Shown: piece after piece, positions 1 through 8,889 of the stretch | Position numbering within the stretch: position 1 is the first letter of the stretch | How the letters are laid out: each line of letters opens with the position of its first letter | NCBI RefSeq assembly: GCF_051124815.1 | Contig: NZ_CP118492.1 | Location: 186,001 to 250,000, forward strand | From: Azospirillum sp051124815 | GTDB lineage: Bacteria > Pseudomonadota > Alphaproteobacteria > Azospirillales > Azospirillaceae | Length of the DNA: 64,000 nucleotides | Direction: 5' to 3' | The notes under the pieces: model-generated | The model's input: only the letters and a program-made list of their open reading frames with translations | What the model was told of the DNA's origin: nothing | Databases searched by the model: none | Translations under genes and position numbers: made by a program

Positions 1-124
1 CCAGGGCCGCGACCATCGCGTTGGCCTCATCCATCAGGTCGGTCGGAAGCGGCCCGTTGCACAGCGCGCCGCCGGTGACATACTCGCAGACCAGAACCCG
101 ACGAAGGCTGTTCTCCATGGACAT
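1..124 (-). CDS. mfnD: ATP-grasp protein, probable tyramine-glutamate ligase (MfnD-like), 5' end only
   Basis: Only the N-terminal 41 codons lie in the window; the gene runs off the left edge. The minus-strand reading begins MSMENSLRRVLVCEYVTGG, which matches the N-terminus of the COG1821 ATP-grasp proteins found in methanopterin/methanofuran gene clusters. In archaea MfnD joins tyramine to glutamate in methanofuran synthesis. The ATG at 124 has a GGGAA element just upstream; a second in-frame ATG lies at 118. The first bases of this gene overlap the start of the divergent HisA-like gene (ATG at 117). Family assignment rests on a short stretch plus context. Confidence 0.6.
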   Translation of the reverse strand, partial: MSMENSLRRVLVCEYVTGGALCNGPLPTDLMDEANAMVAAL

Positions 125-845
125 CGTTCCCGTCATCGACCTGCTGGGCGAGCAGGTGGTTCATGCAAAGCGGGGGGAGCGTGACCGCTACCGCCCCATC
201 GAAAGTGCGCTGACCGCAGGATCGGCACCACAGGATATCGTGGCGGCGTTGCTGGCGCTGCAACCCTTCCGCGCCTGCTATGTCGCCGATCTCGACGCGA
301 TCAGGGGAAATGGCGATCATCGCTCCACCGTCGCGGCGCTGCAGGAACGCTGGCCGGAGGTGGCGTTCTGGGTCGATGCCGGGCTGGCGACGCCCGACGA
401 TTGCCGCAGTTGGCTCGACGCCGGAATCCGGCATCTGGTGATCGGCAGCGAAAGCCAGACAGACGGCGCGACGCTGGACGCGGCGCTGGCGCTGGCCGGA
501 GAGGACCGGGTGGCGCTGTCGCTGGATGTCCGGCGGGGCGTGCCGCTGGGACCGGCGGTGCTGCATGAGGATGCCGGCCGCTGGCCCGCTCGGGTGATCG
601 CCATGACGCTGGACCGGGTCGGGTCGGGCGAGGGGCCGGACCTCGACCGCATCGCCGCGCTGGCGGCCCGACGCCCGGGGGTTCGGGTGTGGGGGGCCGG
701 CGGCGTGCGCGACGCGGCGGATTTGGATGCGCTGGCCACGCACGGCGCCGATGCCGTTCTGGTGGCCAGCGCGCTCCACGACCGGCGCCTGGACGCCGGA
801 ACGCTTGCCCGCTTCGGTTCCGGTCAGTTGGCGGCGAACGGGTGA
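117..845 (+). CDS. HisA-like TIM-barrel protein of the C1 cofactor cluster (COG1411 type)
   Basis: A 242-residue protein starting MDIVPVIDLL, which resembles the first beta strand of ProFAR isomerase (HisA). It is much less similar to true HisA further on. HisA-related proteins of unassigned function recur in archaeal and methylotroph H4MPT/methanofuran clusters, and the neighbours here are all of that kind. I chose the ATG at 117 over an in-frame ATG at 21 because the family starts at MDIVPVIDLL and the upstream part would read antisense through the mfnD-like gene. Its stop overlaps the convergent fae stop by 22 bp. The reaction is unknown. Confidence 0.75.
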   Translation: MDIVPVIDLLGEQVVHAKRGERDRYRPIESALTAGSAPQDIVAALLALQPFRACYVADLDAIRGNGDHRSTVAALQERWPEVAFWVDAGLATPDDCRSWLDAGIRHLVIGSESQTDGATLDAALALAGEDRVALSLDVRRGVPLGPAVLHEDAGRWPARVIAMTLDRVGSGEGPDLDRIAALAARRPGVRVWGAGGVRDAADLDALATHGADAVLVASALHDRRLDAGTLARFGSGQLAANG

Positions 846-1206
846 ACCGCGGCGGCCATGCCGTCCAGCATCTCCTTGGCGGTCGGGCTGCCGGCGATGG
901 CGCGCTTCAGCGCCAGCTTGGTGGCTTCATGGTTGTAGTCCTGGATCTTGCGGTCGTCCTCCGCCTGCCAGTGGATGAAGACGCCGACGGAGATGAACAG
1001 GTCGTCGGCCTCGTCCGCCGGGATGGTGCCGTCCTCGACGCATTCGGCGACGGCGAGGGCGACGGCGCGCTGGGCCGGGCCGAACATCTGCACCGCCTGC
1101 TTGGCGTTCTTGATCGTGACCTTGTTGAACATGACCGTGGAGGGCTTGACCATCAGGTTTGGCGCCAGCACGGCCAGCAGGCCGTTCACGCCTTCCTTCT
1201 GGTTGG

Positions 1207-2303
<1,097 letters not shown>

Positions 2304-2307
<4 letters not shown>

Positions 2308-3221
2308 CCGACCCTCCGCGCGTCTGCCGATGCGGGCGAGGCGGCGGCCAGACGGGCCAGGACCAGATCGGCCAGCGCTTGTGCCACGTCGACCGGCGTC
2401 ACCGCCTGCAGACCGCGCCACGCCGGCATGCTGTTGACCTCCAGCACCATGAAGCGCCCGTCTGGCGTGCGAATCACGTCCACCCCGGCATAGTCGGCGC
2501 CGACGGCAGCGGCGGCGGCCACCGCCAGATCGCCCAGCACGCCCGCAGTGCTGGCCGGATGGCAGCGCGCCCCCTGCTTGACGTTGGTGATCCAATGGTC
2601 GCCCTGACGGACCATTGCGGCCAGCGGACGCCCATCCACCACGAAGACGCGCCAGTCGAACCAGCCGCCATCCACCGCGCCGACATACTCCTGCAGATGG
2701 TAGACCCCGGCGACCTCGTCGGGCTCGGGCAGCGCCATGCCGGGATCAAGCCGGCGTAGCCCCTTGCCCTGCGACCCGAACAGCGGCTTCAGCACCGTCG
2801 CCCGGCCCTCGGCATGGAGGGCGGCGAGGATGGCGGACGCCTGGACGGGATCGGCGACGGTCCAGGTCCGCGGGGTCGGCACTCTGGCGGCGGCCAGCCG
2901 GAAAGCGGTGGCGCTCTTGTCGACGCAGCGTTCGATGGCCGCGGGAGTGTTGGCGACCGGCACGCCGCCATGGCTCAGCGCATGCAGCACGGCCAGCCGC
3001 AGCGTCACCTGCTCGAAGCTGCCGGCGGAAATGGTGCGGACCAGACAGGCATCGGGCAGACTGCCGTCGAAACCGGCGATCATCGGTCCCTCCGGACCGA
3101 AGCCGCAGGCGCTGAGCGACACCGGGACCGCCGTCGCCCCACGCCGGGCGAAGGCAGCGGTCAGCCGCCGGGTGTGCCAGTCGGCGCCGTCTACGAAGAT
3201 GGCGATGCGGGTCCGTCCCAT
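2304..3221 (-). CDS. RimK-like alpha-L-glutamate ligase (ATP-grasp), H4MPT cluster type
   Basis: A 305-residue ATP-grasp protein. Visible elements are VLKPLFGSQGKGLRRL (glycine-rich ATP-binding loop), LQEYV, DWRVFVVDGRPLAAM and VDVIRTPDGRFMVLEVNSMPAW near the end, the usual metal/ATP-binding C-terminus of RimK/MptN ligases. MptN-type enzymes add glutamate to pterin cofactors in archaea. The equivalent role in bacterial H4MPT synthesis is an inference from context. The ATG at 3221 lies 11 bp after the mch stop. An upstream in-frame extension would run antiparallel to real mch coding frames and was discarded. Confidence 0.85.
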
Positions 3222-3232
3222 CGTACCACCCC

Positions 3233-4198
3233 CTAACCGCCGATGCCGAAGGAGCGGTCGAGCAGTGCCGGAGCCAGCGCCCCGGCGGTGAAGCTCCGTC
3301 CGCTCTCGAAGGCGGTGACGACCACGCGGGCCGGACTGAACAGCATCGGGTCGATCTTGAAGAAGTCGAAGCCGTTGGCGGCGAACAGGTCGGCGAAGGG
3401 GCGGCCGAAGTCGGCGGAGGCCGAACTGGGCAGGCGGGCGGCGAGGTCGGCCGCGTCGTCGTCCGGCCCGTCGACCAGCAGATGGACGCTGCCCCCGAAC
3501 AGGATGGCGTCGTTGGTCCGCCCCATCGCCTGGACGAAATCGCGGCCCGGCGGCGGCAGCGGCGCACAGCCGACGCCGTCGCGCACCCGGTCCAGCGGGA
3601 AATGCAGGGCGTGCAGCTTGTGCAGCCCTACCTCCAGCACGCGGGCGACGATCTGGACGATGCCGGCCGGGCTGCGGGTCGGCGTCAGGATCAGGGTCAC
3701 GCGCTCCGCCGGCACGCCGCAATCGCGCGCCACCTTCTCCACCACCGATGCCGGCGGCCGCTTGTCCGTCTCCAGCACCAGAACGGCGCGGTCGGCCATG
3801 TCGCGATAACAAAGTTCGGCGAACAGCGGCTCCTTCACCGCCAGGGCGCGACCGGGGCCGGATCCCAAGGCCGAGAACTTCTCGCCCGACAGGCTCCAGC
3901 CGGCATATTGGCTGCCCAGGCAGGCGAGCACCGGATCGGCCGCCCCGACCGTCACCTGCGCGGGCCAATGGGCGAAGGGCGAATCCATGGCGATGCGCAC
4001 GGTGCCGGCGCCGCCCATGCAGATCTCGGCGATGCGGCGCCCGGCCTCCAGGCTGCCCGGCCGATCGATGCCGGCATCGATCACGGTGCAGCCGGCGGCA
4101 TGCTGCTCCACCCCGATCCGCAGCATGGCGGCATCCGCCACCAGCGCATGCACCAGGGGGGCGGCAAGCCGGTTAACGCTGAAGGGAAGAGACGACAT
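3233..4198 (-). CDS. mch: Methenyl-H4MPT cyclohydrolase (Mch)
   Basis: A 321-residue protein that interconverts 5,10-methenyl-H4MPT and 5-formyl-H4MPT, the third step of formaldehyde oxidation. It matches Mch across its length: SVNRLAAPLV at the N-terminus, GCTVIDAGI, EICMGGAGTV, LGSQYAGWSL, GRTNDAILFGG and a C-terminal FFKIDPMLFSPA. Length is typical. Its start overlaps the preceding ATP-grasp gene by 26 bp, suggesting translational coupling. The gene sits between mtdB (upstream of the ATP-grasp gene) and fae in one operon. Confidence 0.96.
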   Translation of the reverse strand: MSSLPFSVNRLAAPLVHALVADAAMLRIGVEQHAAGCTVIDAGIDRPGSLEAGRRIAEICMGGAGTVRIAMDSPFAHWPAQVTVGAADPVLACLGSQYAGWSLSGEKFSALGSGPGRALAVKEPLFAELCYRDMADRAVLVLETDKRPPASVVEKVARDCGVPAERVTLILTPTRSPAGIVQIVARVLEVGLHKLHALHFPLDRVRDGVGCAPLPPPGRDFVQAMGRTNDAILFGGSVHLLVDGPDDDAADLAARLPSSASADFGRPFADLFAANGFDFFKIDPMLFSPARVVVTAFESGRSFTAGALAPALLDRSFGIGG

Positions 4199-5369
4199 CG
4201 GCGGTTTTCTCCATGGGGCCAGTTTTCTCCATAAGGCAGACCCGCCGCGCGCAGTCGGCGACGATGCGTTCGATGCGGTAGGACAGACGACGCCGCGCCT
4301 CCTCCTCGTCCCCGCCCCAGGCGGTGACGCTGCACAGCGGCTGTCCGGCCTCGACGGTGGCGCCGGCGCACGGCAGGTCGGCGCACCAGGGCGCCCAGGG
4401 GAAATCCGCCGGCATCGTCAGCGGCTCGGCTGCGTAGGCCACCGCACCGGCGATGACGCCCGGACGCGGCGCCCCAAGGCTCCAGCTGCGTCCGGCCGCC
4501 GCGTCGAGATGGGCGCGCATCACCCCGCCCAGCCGGTGGCGTTCGAGCAGGTCGAGCGTGGCCCCCGGACGCGGGTTGACCTCCAGCACCGATACCGCTT
4601 CCCCGTCGACCAGCAGGTCCAGGCTGTTCAGCCCGACGAGATTGAAGGCCCTGGCGATGCGTCGTGCCGTTTCCGCCAGCCGGACGATCAGCGACGTCGG
4701 CACCGCCGCCGGCAGCACCGCCCCGCCATAGCGGAAGGGCGCACCCGTCGCCGGATCGGCCCATTGCCGGCTGATCGCCACCAGCTCACACCGGCCGGAG
4801 CGGTCGGCGATGAAGGCGGCGGAGGTCGGGTGGCCCGCGGCCAGCCGTTGCAGATAGTGACCACCCGGCAGCGGCCCCCCGTCCCAGGGGACGATGTGCC
4901 AGCCTCCTGCAGCCCCGATGCGCTTGACCAGCCAATCCTCCGCCACGGCATGATCGGGTTCCTCCATCCGGGTTTCCGGATGCGAAACGCCCAACTCCGC
5001 AAGCCCAAGCGCCGCCAGCCGGGCGGCGAAACCGGTCGGGTCCTTGGCCGCCCTCACCACCTCCGGACCATTGCCGACCAAGCGGTAAGGGCCGGCCCGC
5101 AACAGGGCGGCCAGCAACTCCGGCACCTGTTCGAACCCGGACCCAGCGACCAACCCGCTGCCCGGCGGGGCCAGCGCCCTTGCGCCGGCGATCAGCGCAT
5201 CCCCGTCGAAGCCGGCGACCGGATCCCCAGCCACGCGACGGGCGGGCATCGGCACATCGGCATCGCCGAACTGGTCCAGCGTCGCCACCATGGCTCCGGT
5301 GCGCGCGACCGCCTGGGCGATGGCGCGGCCCGACAGGGCGGCGACCAGGATCAGGTCGCTTTCCGGCAT
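4173..5369 (-). CDS. ATP-grasp carboligase-like protein (COG2232 type)
   Basis: A 398-residue protein with an ATP-grasp core: GLNSLDLLVDGEAVSVLEVNPRPGAT is the biotin-carboxylase-like metal/ATP site, and the N-terminus looks like a pre-ATP-grasp Rossmann segment (LILVAALSGRAIAQAVA). Proteins of this type lie in the H4MPT gene clusters of methylotrophs and methanogens, but I know of no assigned substrate. It overlaps mtdB by 19 bp upstream and mch by 26 bp downstream, which places it within the core pathway operon. A ligase role in H4MPT or methanofuran side-chain assembly is plausible but only inferred. Confidence 0.8.
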   Translation of the reverse strand: MPESDLILVAALSGRAIAQAVARTGAMVATLDQFGDADVPMPARRVAGDPVAGFDGDALIAGARALAPPGSGLVAGSGFEQVPELLAALLRAGPYRLVGNGPEVVRAAKDPTGFAARLAALGLAELGVSHPETRMEEPDHAVAEDWLVKRIGAAGGWHIVPWDGGPLPGGHYLQRLAAGHPTSAAFIADRSGRCELVAISRQWADPATGAPFRYGGAVLPAAVPTSLIVRLAETARRIARAFNLVGLNSLDLLVDGEAVSVLEVNPRPGATLDLLERHRLGGVMRAHLDAAAGRSWSLGAPRPGVIAGAVAYAAEPLTMPADFPWAPWCADLPCAGATVEAGQPLCSVTAWGGDEEEARRRLSYRIERIVADCARRVCLMEKTGPMEKTADVVSSLQR

Positions 5370-6253
5370 TGGGCACGGGCCAGGGTGAAAGCGTCGTCGA
5401 ACGCCAGATAGACCGGCTTCGTCGCCTCGCGCATCGCCTTGAACAGGCCATGCTGCGTCTTGAACTTCACATTGCCAATGGCGAGCGCGCCGATGCCGAC
5501 GGCATCCGTCCCGTCGATCGGAGCACCATCGCTGAAGGCGTCCACCCCCTCCACGCCGGCCGGCGGCACCGCATTGACGTCGGCCACAACCCGCACGGAC
5601 GGGGCGGCGGCGATCTGCGCGCGGTTCAGCACCTGCACGCCGGCGCGGGCGACCGCCAGCACCACGTCGGTCTCCTCCAGGATGGCGGCTTTGTGCGCAT
5701 CGGTAGACCCGTCCACCGCGCCCAGCGTCACGCCGAACCGCTGAAGATAGGAGACTGCGCGCTCGGCGACGGACGCGGCACCGTCATGGCCGACCAGCCG
5801 CACCGACGCGCCGGCACGGGCTGCCAGCACCGCCGCAATTCCGCCGACCGGTCCCTTGCCGCCGAACACCGCAACCCGCGCGCCGGCCAGATGCATCCCG
5901 GCCTTCTCAAGCTGGGCCTCGACTTTCGCGATCATCGCTGCGGCGGTGGTATAGGCGCCGGACGGATCGGCGAAGACCGAGATTTCGAACGGCGGCACCA
6001 TGGCGCCACGCGCCGCCTCCAGCATGTCCAGCGCCTTCAGGATGTCGCGGCCGGCGATGAACAGGCCGGTCCGTTTGGCATCGCCCGGCGCGCGGGAGAA
6101 GATCATGTCCTGGACGAGACCCGGGACTTCACCAGTCTCGACATTGGTATATGGTGCAATGATGCCGTAACCGGCATCGCAAGCCATATTGATGTCGAAT
6201 GGACTGACCGCCTTAACCGGAGTAATGGCGTGCAGGATATAAGGCTTTTCCAT
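5351..6253 (-). CDS. mtdB: NAD(P)-dependent methylene-H4MPT dehydrogenase (MtdB)
   Basis: A 300-residue protein that oxidises methylene-H4MPT to methenyl-H4MPT. The N-terminus (ILHAITPVKAVSPFDINMA, DAGYGIIAPYTNV) is MtdB-like rather than MtdA-like. A Rossmann nucleotide-binding loop VAVFGGKGPVGGIAA follows in the middle, and ADVNAVPPAGVEG and IGALAIGNVK stand near the end. The ATG at 6253 has AAGGA about ten bases upstream. It is 50 bp downstream of the mptG-like gene. Confidence 0.93.
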   Translation of the reverse strand: MEKPYILHAITPVKAVSPFDINMACDAGYGIIAPYTNVETGEVPGLVQDMIFSRAPGDAKRTGLFIAGRDILKALDMLEAARGAMVPPFEISVFADPSGAYTTAAAMIAKVEAQLEKAGMHLAGARVAVFGGKGPVGGIAAVLAARAGASVRLVGHDGAASVAERAVSYLQRFGVTLGAVDGSTDAHKAAILEETDVVLAVARAGVQVLNRAQIAAAPSVRVVADVNAVPPAGVEGVDAFSDGAPIDGTDAVGIGALAIGNVKFKTQHGLFKAMREATKPVYLAFDDAFTLARAQCRKAT

Positions 6254-6303
6254 GAAACGAAGTCCTTGGTTCGCTTCATGGCACTGTCTTTCACCTCACA
6301 TGT

Positions 6304-7338
6304 TCACGCTGTCTTTTTTGCGACTGTTTCATATCCGGCAGCGACCGCGCTCCGTTCGGCGAATGTCTCCACCACCGCACCGCGATTTCGCCCGCGGCAG
6401 ACGACGAAACGCAGATTGGATTGCAGCCGCCAGCGCGCCCGCGCCCCCTCCGCTGCCCGTTCCGCCGATCCGGCATCGCCGAAGATCGCGAAGCCGGTCG
6501 GCCCCCAGGAACTCTGCCCAACTCCTGTCGCACCCACCGACGGCAGCCAGCGCAGAACCTCGGCCACGTCGGGACTGCTGAAGCGCCCACCCTGCGCCGG
6601 TGCAAAATGGTCGCCGACCACGCTCTGCAGTTCTGTGACCGCAGCGCCGAACCGCACCGCATCCCCTTCCGCCAGCGCGGGCAACCCGACCATCAGCGCC
6701 ATCCGGCACAGATAGGCCGCCTTGTCCGCCGGGAAGGACGGCAGATCGCGGAAGGCGACCGTCTCGGCGGTGCCGGACAGGCCGCGGTTGGCGTCGTCGA
6801 ACACCAGCAGCATCCGCCATGACTCCGGCAGGGCCATCCGGCTGATGACCGGCGGCGGCTCGTCCAATGCGCCCTTGCCGCCGTCGAGGATGACGCCGCC
6901 CTGCTCGAACGCGCCGACCCCGATACCCGACCGGGCGCCTCGGTCCAGCAGGCTGGCGACGCGACGCGGCGGCAGCGGCCGGCCGGTCAGTGCCGACAGG
7001 GCCGCCCCGACGGCCAGCGCCAGTTGGGTGCCCGACCCCAGCCCGGAATGGGATGGGATCGTCCGGCCCAGGCGCAGGGAATAGCGGTTCTCCAAGTCCA
7101 GCGCGGCGCACAGCCGGTCGAGATACCCCCTCGCCCGCCCGGCGGAACGGTCAGCGGCATCGCCGACCGGATCGCCCCGGACCAGCGTCAATTCCGTTCC
7201 CAACCCGTCGAGTGTCAGCCCCAGGCTGCCGAAGCGCCGGCCCAGGCCGCCTTCCATGTCGAGAAACCCCAGATGCAGGCGGGCAGGCACCTCCACCCGC
7301 ACCGCGTCGACCGTCGGTCGCTGTTCGCCGCAAATCAT
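6304..7338 (-). CDS. mptG: Beta-ribofuranosylaminobenzene 5'-phosphate synthase (GHMP family)
   Basis: A 344-residue GHMP-kinase-fold protein. It joins 4-aminobenzoate (4-hydroxybenzoate in some organisms) to PRPP, the committed step of the arylamine side chain of H4MPT. Visible features are RLHLGFLDMEGGLGRRFG at the N-terminus, the GHMP motif IPSHSGLGSGTQLALAVGAA, GARSGIGVGAFEQGGVILDGG and a late GVGQSSWGPTGFAIF. The ATG at 7338 follows an AGGTAGG element. It is the first gene of the minus-strand operon and diverges from fhcB across a 225-bp AT-rich region. Confidence 0.92.
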   Translation of the reverse strand: MICGEQRPTVDAVRVEVPARLHLGFLDMEGGLGRRFGSLGLTLDGLGTELTLVRGDPVGDAADRSAGRARGYLDRLCAALDLENRYSLRLGRTIPSHSGLGSGTQLALAVGAALSALTGRPLPPRRVASLLDRGARSGIGVGAFEQGGVILDGGKGALDEPPPVISRMALPESWRMLLVFDDANRGLSGTAETVAFRDLPSFPADKAAYLCRMALMVGLPALAEGDAVRFGAAVTELQSVVGDHFAPAQGGRFSSPDVAEVLRWLPSVGATGVGQSSWGPTGFAIFGDAGSAERAAEGARARWRLQSNLRFVVCRGRNRGAVVETFAERSAVAAGYETVAKKTA

Positions 7339-7563
7339 GGCCTACCTGTCGCAAAAGCCAAGGCGACCAGCCGCCTTTCAGACATAATAAAATCGACAGC
7401 GATAAAATCAATGGAAACGACGTTATAAAATCGCATAAACAAAGTAAACACGACATCGGCACCCCTGTTTATCTCGTTTCTTACGAAGAAATCGGGCGCG
7501 ATTTTACGCATCAACATCTTTGCAGAACTCGTCGCAATCGACATCACGTGCGGGGTTTAGGAC
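7339..7563. promoter_or_regulatory. Divergent mptG/fhcB control region with repeated ATAAAATC motif
   Basis: This 225-bp gap is clearly richer in A and T than its surroundings and must hold the promoters of both the mptG-mtdB-mch-fae and the fhc operons. ATAAAATC occurs three times in direct orientation at 7387, 7402 and 7425 (spacing 15 and 23 bp). An inverted near-copy, GATTTTAC, lies at 7500-7507. These look like binding sites for a shared regulator. No recognised consensus was matched. Confidence 0.55.
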
Positions 7564-8889
7564 ATGGACAACGAACTCGGCGGGACCGATCTTCCGCCAC
7601 CGATGAGCGATGTCGTTTGCCCGTTCTGCGCAATGGCCTGTGACGACCTTACTGTTGCACATGATCGGGTCGGCCGGCTCAGGGTGACCGGCAACGGCTG
7701 CGCACGGTCGCGCACCCTGTTCGCCCTACCGGCATTGCCGGCCCATTGCTTCATCAAGGGCCGTGCCGTACCGCTCGACGCGGCACTGGACGCGGCGGCG
7801 GCATTGCTGCGGAACGCCGCCTTTCCGGCCGTCGGCGGAATGGCCGCCGACACCGAAGGGGTTTCCGCGGCCCTGGCGCTGGCGGAACGGCTGGGTGCGG
7901 TGGTCGACCATGCCGCGTCCGACAGCCTGTTCCACGGCCTGCGCGCCCTGCAGGTGACCGGCGCCATGACCGCCACCTTCGGCGAAGTGCGCAACCGTGC
8001 CGACCTGTTCGTGCTGTTCGGGACGGAGTTCGACCGCCACGCTCCCCGGCTGTTCGACCGGCTCATCCGGCCGCCGACGGCCCTGTTCCGCGAAGCCGGC
8101 GCCGCGCGCGGCTTTCTCATCGGTCCCGGCGACGGCCCGGCGCCGGATGGGTTCGAACGTCTGACCGCCGATCTGCGCTACGCCCCCGCCATCGCAGCCG
8201 CGCTGTCGCAGCTGGTGGCCGGCGAAACCCCGCATGGCGACCGGGTGGGCGGCATCGCGATGGCGGATCTCGCCCGTGTCGCCATGGCATTGCGCGAGGC
8301 GCGCTTCGGCGTCGTCGGCTGGGTTTCCGCCACGCTGGACCCGGCGGCCGGCGATGTCGCGGTCGAAGCCTTCAACCGGCTGGTCGTGACCGCCAACGCC
8401 TCCACCCGCTGCGCCGGCCTGTCGCTGGGCGGCAAGGGCAATGCCTTGGGCGCCAACTATGTTTGCGCCTGGCAATATGGCGTGCCGCTGCGGTCCCGCC
8501 TGGGTGCCGGCCCGCCGGAGCATGATCCGCTGCGCTACCGGCTGAAGAGCCTGCTGGCCGAGGGCGGGGTCGATGCGCTGCTCTGGCTATCGGCGCTGAA
8601 CGGGGCGGAGGTGCCGGACAGCCGCACCCCGATGATCGTGCTGGCCCGTCCCGGACAGCCGCTGCCCCACGACCCGGAGGTGCTGATCCCGGTCGCCATC
8701 CCCGGCCTCGACCATGCCGGCAGTGTCCACCGCGGCGACGGCGTCGCCGCCCTGCCGCTGCGCCGGCTGCGGTATCCCGAATCCTCCGCCGCCACCCTGC
8801 CGACTGCCGCGGCGGTGCTGAACGCCCTGCTCGACCGGCTTCCCGCCTCCCCTCTTCCCGTCCTGATCCGAGAGACAGCGCATGTCTGA
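7564..8889 (+). CDS. fhcB: Formyltransferase/hydrolase complex subunit B (FhcB)
   Basis: A 441-residue homologue of formylmethanofuran dehydrogenase subunit B, part of the four-subunit Fhc complex that moves the formyl group from H4MPT to methanofuran and releases formate. The N-terminal CPFCAMACDDL and NGCARSR segments correspond to the archaeal FwdB/FmdB N-terminus. Bacterial FhcB proteins lack a working molybdopterin/tungsten centre, as in other methylotrophs. The ATG at 7564 has AGGA close upstream. The 3' end overlaps fhcA by 8 bp. Confidence 0.93.
   Translation: MDNELGGTDLPPPMSDVVCPFCAMACDDLTVAHDRVGRLRVTGNGCARSRTLFALPALPAHCFIKGRAVPLDAALDAAAALLRNAAFPAVGGMAADTEGVSAALALAERLGAVVDHAASDSLFHGLRALQVTGAMTATFGEVRNRADLFVLFGTEFDRHAPRLFDRLIRPPTALFREAGAARGFLIGPGDGPAPDGFERLTADLRYAPAIAAALSQLVAGETPHGDRVGGIAMADLARVAMALREARFGVVGWVSATLDPAAGDVAVEAFNRLVVTANASTRCAGLSLGGKGNALGANYVCAWQYGVPLRSRLGAGPPEHDPLRYRLKSLLAEGGVDALLWLSALNGAEVPDSRTPMIVLARPGQPLPHDPEVLIPVAIPGLDHAGSVHRGDGVAALPLRRLRYPESSAATLPTAAAVLNALLDRLPASPLPVLIRETAHV

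Noticed and set aside
3222..3968. N-terminal extension of the RimK-like ligase frame
   Set aside because: It overlaps mch completely in another frame and is arginine-rich nonsense; the family starts at 3221.
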